The notes under the pieces: generated by a model
Told to the model about the DNA's origin: nothing
Database searches by the model: none
Seen by the model: only the letters and a program-made list of their open reading frames with translations
Program-made: the position numbers and the translations under genes
Assembly: GCA_032622095.1 (NCBI GenBank)
Contig: CP136061.1
Coordinates: forward strand, 167,837,107 to 167,901,106
Direction: 5' to 3'
Length of the DNA stretch: 64,000 nucleotides
From: Siphonodentalium dalli
Lineage: Eukaryota; Mollusca; Scaphopoda; Gadilida; Siphonodentaliidae
In this document: positions 58,601 to 64,000 of the stretch, piece by piece
How the letters are laid out: the number at the start of each line of letters is the position of its first letter
How positions within the stretch are numbered: position 1 is the stretch's first letter

Positions 58601-61600
58601 CTCTCAAATTCGCCACCACCAGACATGGGTTAAGAGTCCGTAAGATTTAATATATCGAAATATCGAGGGCGGTCGGTCCTTTTCTGGCTACACGGTGTAT
58701 GCTGGTTCTAATGATGCCATACGTTAAGGTATGGATATTGTCAGTTTTTGTCACAGAACGTTTACTTGTGAGATTAGTCAATATACTCTCAAATTCGCCA
58801 CCACCATGCAGGCATGGGTTAAGGATCCGTAAGATTTAATTTATCGAAATATCGTGGGCGGTCGGTCCTTTTCTGGCTACATGGTGTCTGCTGGTTCTAA
58901 TGATGCCATATATTGAGGTATGGATGTTGTCAGTTTTGGTCACAGACCGTTTACTTGTGAGTTTAGTCAATATCCTCTCAAATTCGCCACCACCAGGCAT
59001 GGGTTAAGAGTCCGTAAGATTTAATTTATCGAAATATCGAGGGCGGTCGGTCATTTTCTGTTTACAGTGTGTCTGCTGGTTCTAATGATGGCATACATTA
59101 AGGTATGGATATTTTCAGTTTTGGTCACAGACCGTTTACTTGTGAGTTTAGTCAATATCCTCTCAAATTCGCCACCACCAGGCATGGGTTAAGGATCCGT
59201 AAGATTTAATTTATCGAAATATCGAGGGCGGTCGGTCCTTTTCTGGCTACAGGGTGTCTGCTGGTAATAATGATACCATACATTAAGGTATGGATATTGC
59301 AAGTGTTGGTCACAGACCGTTTACTTGTGAGTTTAGTCAATATCCTCTCAAATTCGCCACCACCAGGCATGGGTTAAGGATTCGTAAGATTTAATTTTAT
59401 AGAAATATCGAGGGCGGTCGGTCCTTTTCTGGCTACAGGGTGTCTGCTGGTTCTAATGATGCCATACGTTAAGGTATGGATATTGTCAGTTTTGGTCACA
59501 GACCGTTTACTTGTGAGATTAGTCAATATCCTCTCAAATTCGCCACCACCAGGCAAGGGTTAATAGTCCGTAAGATATAATTTTATAGAAATATCGAGGG
59601 CGGTCGGTCCTTCTCTGGCTACAGGGTGTCTGCTGGTAATAATGATACCATACATTAAGGTATGGATATTGCAAGTGTTGGTCACAGACCGTTTACTTGT
59701 GAGTTTAGTCAATATCCTCACAAATTCGCCACCACCAGGCATGGGTTAAGGATCCGTAAGATTTAATTTTATAGAAATATCTAGGGCGGTCGGTCCTTTT
59801 CTGGCTACAGGGTGTTTGCTGGTTCTAATAATGCCATACGTTAAGGTATGGATATTGTCAGTTTTGGTCACAGACCGTTTACTTGTGAGATTAGTCAATA
59901 TCCTCTCAAATTCGCCACCACCAGTCATGGGTTAAGAGTCCGTAAGATTTAATTTATCGAAATATCGAGGGCGGTCGGTCCTTTTCTGCCTACAGGGTGT
60001 CTGCTGGTTCTAATGATGCCATACATTAAGGTATGGATGGTGTGAGTTTTGGTCACAGACCGTTTACTTGTGAGTTTAGTCAATATCCTCTCAAATTCGC
60101 CAACACCAGGCATGGGTTAAGAGTCCGTAAGATTTAATTTATCGAAATATCGAGGGCGGTCGGTCCTTTTCTGCCTACATGGTGTCTGCTGGTTCTAATG
60201 GTGCCATATATTGAAGTATGGATGTTGTCAGTTTTGGTCACAGACCGTTTACTTGTGAGTTTAGTCAATATCCTCTCAAATTCGCCACCACCAGGCATGG
60301 GTTAAGAGTCCGTAAGATTTAATTTATCGAAATATCGAGGGCGGTCGGTCCTTTTCTGGCTACAGGGTGTCTGCGGGTTCTAATTATGCCATACATTAAG
60401 GTATGTGTGTTGTGAGTTTTGGTCACAGACCGTTTACTTGTGAGTTTAGTCAATATCCTCTCAAATTCGCCACCACCAGACATGGGTTAAGAGTCCGTAA
60501 GATTTAATTTATCGAAATATCGAGGGCGGTCGGTCCTTTTATGGCTACACGGTGTATGCTGGTTCTAATGATGCCATACGTTAAGGTATGGATATTGTCA
60601 GTTTTTGTCACAGAACGTTTACTTGTGAGATTAGTCAATATACTCTCAAATTCGCCACCACCATGCAGGCATGGGTTAAGGATCCGTAAGATTTAATTTA
60701 TCGAAATATCGTGGGCGGTCGGTCCTTTTCTGGCTACATGGTGTCTGCTGGTTCTAATGATGCCATATATTGAGGTATGGATGTTGTCAGTTTTGGTCAC
60801 AGACCGTTTACTTGTGAGTTTAGTCAATATCCTCTCAAATTCGCCACCACCAGGCATGGGTTAAGAGTCCGTAAGATTTAATTTATCGAAATATCGAGGG
60901 CGGTCGGTCATTTTCTGGTTACAGGGTGTCTGCTGGTTCTAATGATGGCATACATTAAGGTATGGATATTTTCAGTTTTGGTCACAGACCGTTTACTTGT
61001 GAGTTTAGTCAATATCCTCTCAAATTCGCCACCACCAGGCATGGGTTAAGGATCCGTAAGATTTAATTTATCGAAATATCGAGGGCGGTCGGTCCTTTTC
61101 TGGCTACAGGGTGTCTGCTGGTAATAATGATACCATACATTAAGGTATGGATATTGCAAGTGTTGGTCACAGACCGTTTACTTGTGAGTTTAGTCAATAT
61201 CCTCTCAAATTCGCCACCACCAGGCATGGGTTAAGGATCCGTAAGATTTAATTTTATAGAAATATCGAGGGCGGTCGGTCCTTTTCTGGCTACAGGGTGT
61301 CTGCTGGTTCTAATGATGCCATACGTTAAGGTATGGATATTGTCAGTTTTGGTCACAGACCGTTTACTTGTGAGATTAGTCAATATCCTCTCAAATTCGC
61401 CACCACCAGGCAAGGGTTAATAGTCCGTAAGATTTAATTTTATAGAAATATCGAGGGCGGTCGGTCCTTCTCTGGCTACAGGGTGTCTGCTGGTAATAAT
61501 GATACCATACATTAAGATATGGATATTGCAAGTGTTGGTCACAGACCGTTTACTTGTGAGTTTAGTCAATATCCTCACAAATTCGCCACCACCAGGCATG

Positions 61601-64000
61601 GGTTAAGGATCCGTAAGATTTAATTTTATAGAAATATCGAGGGCGGTCGGTCCTTTTCTGGCTACAGGGTGTTTGCTGGTTCTAATGATGCCATACGTTA
61701 AGGTATGGATATTGTCAGTTTTGGTCACAGACCGTTTACTTGTGAGATTAGTCAATATCCTCTCAAATTCGCCACCACCAGTCATGGGTTAAGAGTCCGT
61801 AAGATTTAATTTATCGAAATATCGAGGGCGGTCGGTCCTTTTCTGCCTACAGGGTGTCTGCTGGTTCTAATGATGCCATACATTAAGGTATGGATGTTGT
61901 GAGTTTTGGTCACAGACCGTTTACTTGTGAGTTTAGTCAATATCCTCTCAAATTCGCCACCACCAGGCATGGGTTAAGAGTCCGTAAGATTTAATTTATC
62001 GAAATATCGAGGGCGGTCGGTCCTTTTCTGCCTACATGGTGTCTGCTGGTTCTAATGGTGCCATATATTGAAGTATGGATGTTGTCAGTTTTGGTCACAG
62101 ACCGTTTACTTGTGAGTTTAGTCAATATCCTCTCAAATTCGCCACCACCAGGCATGGGTTAAGAGTCCGTAAGATTTAATTTATCGAAATATCGAGGGCG
62201 GTCGGTCCTTTTCTGGCTACAGGGTGTCTGCGGGTTCTAATTATGCCATACATTAAGGTATGGGTGTTGTGAGTTTTGGTCACAGACCGTTTACTTGTGA
62301 GTTTAGTCAATATCCTCTCAAATTCGCCACCACCAGACATGGGTTAAGAGTCCGTAAGATTTAATATATCGAAATATCGAGGGCGGTCGGTCCTTTTCTG
62401 GCTACACGGTGTATGCTGGTTCTAATGATGCCATACGTTAAGGTATGGATATTGTCAGTTTTTGTCACAGAACGTTTACTTGTGAGATTAGTCAATATAC
62501 TCTCAAATTCGCCACCACCATGCAGGCATGGGTTAAGGATCCGTAAGATTTAATTTATCGAAATATCGTGGGCGGTCGGTCCTTTTCTGGCTACATGGTG
62601 TCTGCTGGTTCTAATGATGCCATATATTGAGGTATGGATGTTGTCAGTTTTGGTCACAGACCGTTTACTTGTGAGTTTAGTCAATATCCTCTCAAATTCG
62701 CCACCACCAGGCATGGGTTAAGAGTCCGTAAGATTTAATTTATCGAAATATCGAGGGCGGTCGGTCATTTTCTGTTTACAGTGTGTCTGCTGGTTCTAAT
62801 GATGGCATACATTAAGGTATGGATATTTTCAGTTTTGGTCACAGACCGTTTACTTGTGAGTTTAGTCAATATCCTCTCAAATTCGCCACCACCAGGCATG
62901 GGTTAAGGATCCGTAAGATTTAATTTATCGAAATATCGAGGGCGGTCGGTCCTTTTCTGGCTACAGGGTGTCTGCTGGTAATAATGATACCATACATTAA
63001 GGTATGGATATTGCAAGTGTTGGTCACAGACCGTTTACTTGTGAGTTTAGTCAATATCCTCTCAAATTCGCCACCACCAGGCATGGGTTAAGGATTCGTA
63101 AGATTTAATTTTATAGAAATATCGAGGGCGGTCGGTCCTTTTCTGGCTACAGGGTGTCTGCTGGTTCTAATGATGCCATACGTTAAGGTATGGATATTGT
63201 CAGTTTTGGTCACAGACCGTTTACTTGTGAGATTAGTCAATATCCTCTCAAATTCGCCACCACCAGGCAAGGGTTAATAGTCCGTAAGATATAATTTTAT
63301 AGAAATATCGAGGGCGGTCGGTCCTTCTCTGGCTACAGGGTGTCTGCTGGTAATAATGATACCATACATTAAGGTATGGATATTGCAAGTGTTGGTCACA
63401 GACCGTTTACTTGTGAGTTTAGTCAATATCCTCACAAATTCGCCACCACCAGGCATGGGTTAAGGATCCGTAAGATTTAATTTTATAGAAATATCTAGGG
63501 CGGTCGGTCCTTTTCTGGCTACAGGGTGTTTGCTGGTTCTAATAATGCCATACGTTAAGGTATGGATATTGTCAGTTTTGGTCACAGACCGTTTACTTGT
63601 GAGATTAGTCAATATCCTCTCAAATTCGCCACCACCAGTCATGGGTTAAGAGTCCGTAAGATTTAATTTATCGAAATATCGAGGGCGGTCGGTCCTTTTC
63701 TGCCTACAGGGTGTCTGCTGGTTCTAATGATGCCATACATTAAGGTATGGATGGTGTGAGTTTTGGTCACAGACCGTTTACTTGTGAGTTTAGTCAATAT
63801 CCTCTCAAATTCGCCAACACCAGGCATGGGTTAAGAGTCCGTAAGATTTAATTTATCGAAATATCGAGGGCGGTCGGTCCTTTTCTGCCTACATGGTGTC
63901 TGCTGGTTCTAATGGTGCCATATATTGAAGTATGGATGTTGTCAGTTTTGGTCACAGACCGTTTACTTGTGAGTTTAGTCAATATCCTCTCAAATTCGCC
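55660..64000 (+). repeat. Decamer higher-order repeat, 1857 bp, 4.5 copies
   Basis: Copies start at 55660, 57517, 59374, 61231 and 63088 (the last truncated by the window), each exactly 1857 bp. The ten monomers in order are marked by: GTTAAGG with GAGATTAG; AGGCAAGGGTTAATAG; GTGTTTGCTGG; AGTCATGGG with GTTGTGAG; GGTGCCATATATTGAAG; CTGCGGGTTCTAATTATG; CGGTGTATGC; ATCGTGGGCGG; GGTCATTTTCTG; GGTAATAATGATACC. Lengths sum as three of 186, six of 185 and one of 189 bp. Variation between copies is very low, which implies recent homogenisation. Confidence 0.95.
57517..64000 (+). repeat. 20-monomer (3714-bp) super-unit: alternating decamers
   Basis: Decamers 57517 and 61231 share TTAAGATATGG and the CTGTTTACAGTGTG change (59057, 62771). 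Decamers 59374 and 63088 share AAGGATTCGTAAG, AGATATAATTTTA, ATATCTAGGGCGG, GGATGGTGTGAG and CGCCAACACCAGG. The latest duplication unit was therefore two decamers, 3714 bp. Decamer 3 has a private CCTTTTATGGCTACAC near 60538. Confidence 0.9.

Larger units (their letters stand above)
18453..64000 (+). repeat. Main satellite array, ~245 monomers, continues beyond the window
   Basis: This is an uninterrupted plus-orientation array of the same ~186-bp family as at 1-7845, starting mid-monomer at ATTGTCAGTTTTGGTCACAG. Three length classes occur. Monomers with TTTTATAGAA are 186 bp, those with TTTATCGAA are 185 bp, and those with CCATGCAGG in place of CCAGG are 189 bp. Variant markers include CGGTGTATGC, GGTCATTTTCTGGTTACA, GGTAATAATGATACC, GCAAGTGTTGG and AGACATGGG. 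These markers recur in fixed order, so the array is built of higher-order repeats. In 186-bp monomers the minus strand holds a 60-codon frame closed by TAA. No foreign insertion was seen in 45.5 kb. Confidence 0.98.

Noticed and set aside
55660-63642. Dozens of near-identical 60-codon minus-strand open frames as a tandem gene family
   Set aside because: They are one per 186-bp satellite monomer. They vanish in 185-bp monomers, vary mainly by amino-acid changes, and match no family I know.
18453-64000. CRISPR array
   Set aside because: The repeat unit is about 186 bp with no unique spacers and no cas genes; it is a eukaryotic-type satellite.
18453-64000. Mammalian-type CENP-B box in the monomer
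   Set aside because: No sequence resembling the TTCG...CGGGA core in the right spacing is present in the consensus monomer.

Overview
This window is eukaryotic, non-coding, repeat-dominated DNA. No rRNA, tRNA, bacterial operon, CRISPR array or convincing intact protein gene is visible. The best guess at the source is a marine invertebrate, most likely a mollusc. That rests on remembered composition only: abundant ACATGTACATGT and TACCGGTA words, a 160-bp dispersed repeat at 15.66-15.88 kb of a kind I associate with molluscs, and Helitron-like elements carrying internal tandem repeats. It is an inference, not an identification.

Layout. (1) 1-7845: one ~186-bp satellite family arranged head-to-head around a large palindrome. 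A plus-strand array (1-2442) is interrupted at an internal TTAA by a 782-bp TTAA-flanked element, resumes as two diverged monomers (3225-3604), reaches a palindrome centre near 3690, and is then mirrored: diverged monomers, an inverted 791-bp copy of the element, and a minus-strand array (4950-7845). (2) 7846-18452: 10.6 kb of AT-rich sequence that is largely a nest of small non-autonomous transposons. It holds two head-to-tail Helitron-like elements with 122-bp internal repeats inside a larger inverted repeat, a 425-bp TIR element, a pogo/Tigger-like MITE with a TA duplication, a 922-bp foldback element and a 326-bp MITE both flanked by TTAA, a 361-bp TIR element, a 21-bp tandem repeat, a 126-bp hairpin, and a 26-bp minisatellite that reverses orientation at its middle. 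(3) 18453-64000, running off the window: a plus-strand array of about 245 monomers of the same satellite.

The main array is hierarchical. Monomers fall into three length classes, 185, 186 and 189 bp. The right end (55660 onward) is a 10-monomer higher-order repeat of 1857 bp, equal to 3x186 + 6x185 + 189. Private mutations show it is itself paired into a 20-monomer unit of 3714 bp. The middle is a mosaic of larger duplications: a 34-monomer 6314-bp period, a ~9-kb block copied about 12 kb downstream, and tandem duplications of 744, 1115 and 1672 bp. Nearly every copy-number change is a whole number of monomers, as expected for unequal exchange or replication slippage in register.

Nothing here works as a gene set. 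The interest lies in the history recorded in the DNA: transposon insertion into a satellite at its target site, then palindromic duplication of the insertion, and nested higher-order repeats. A centromeric or heterochromatic role is plausible but not shown by the sequence.
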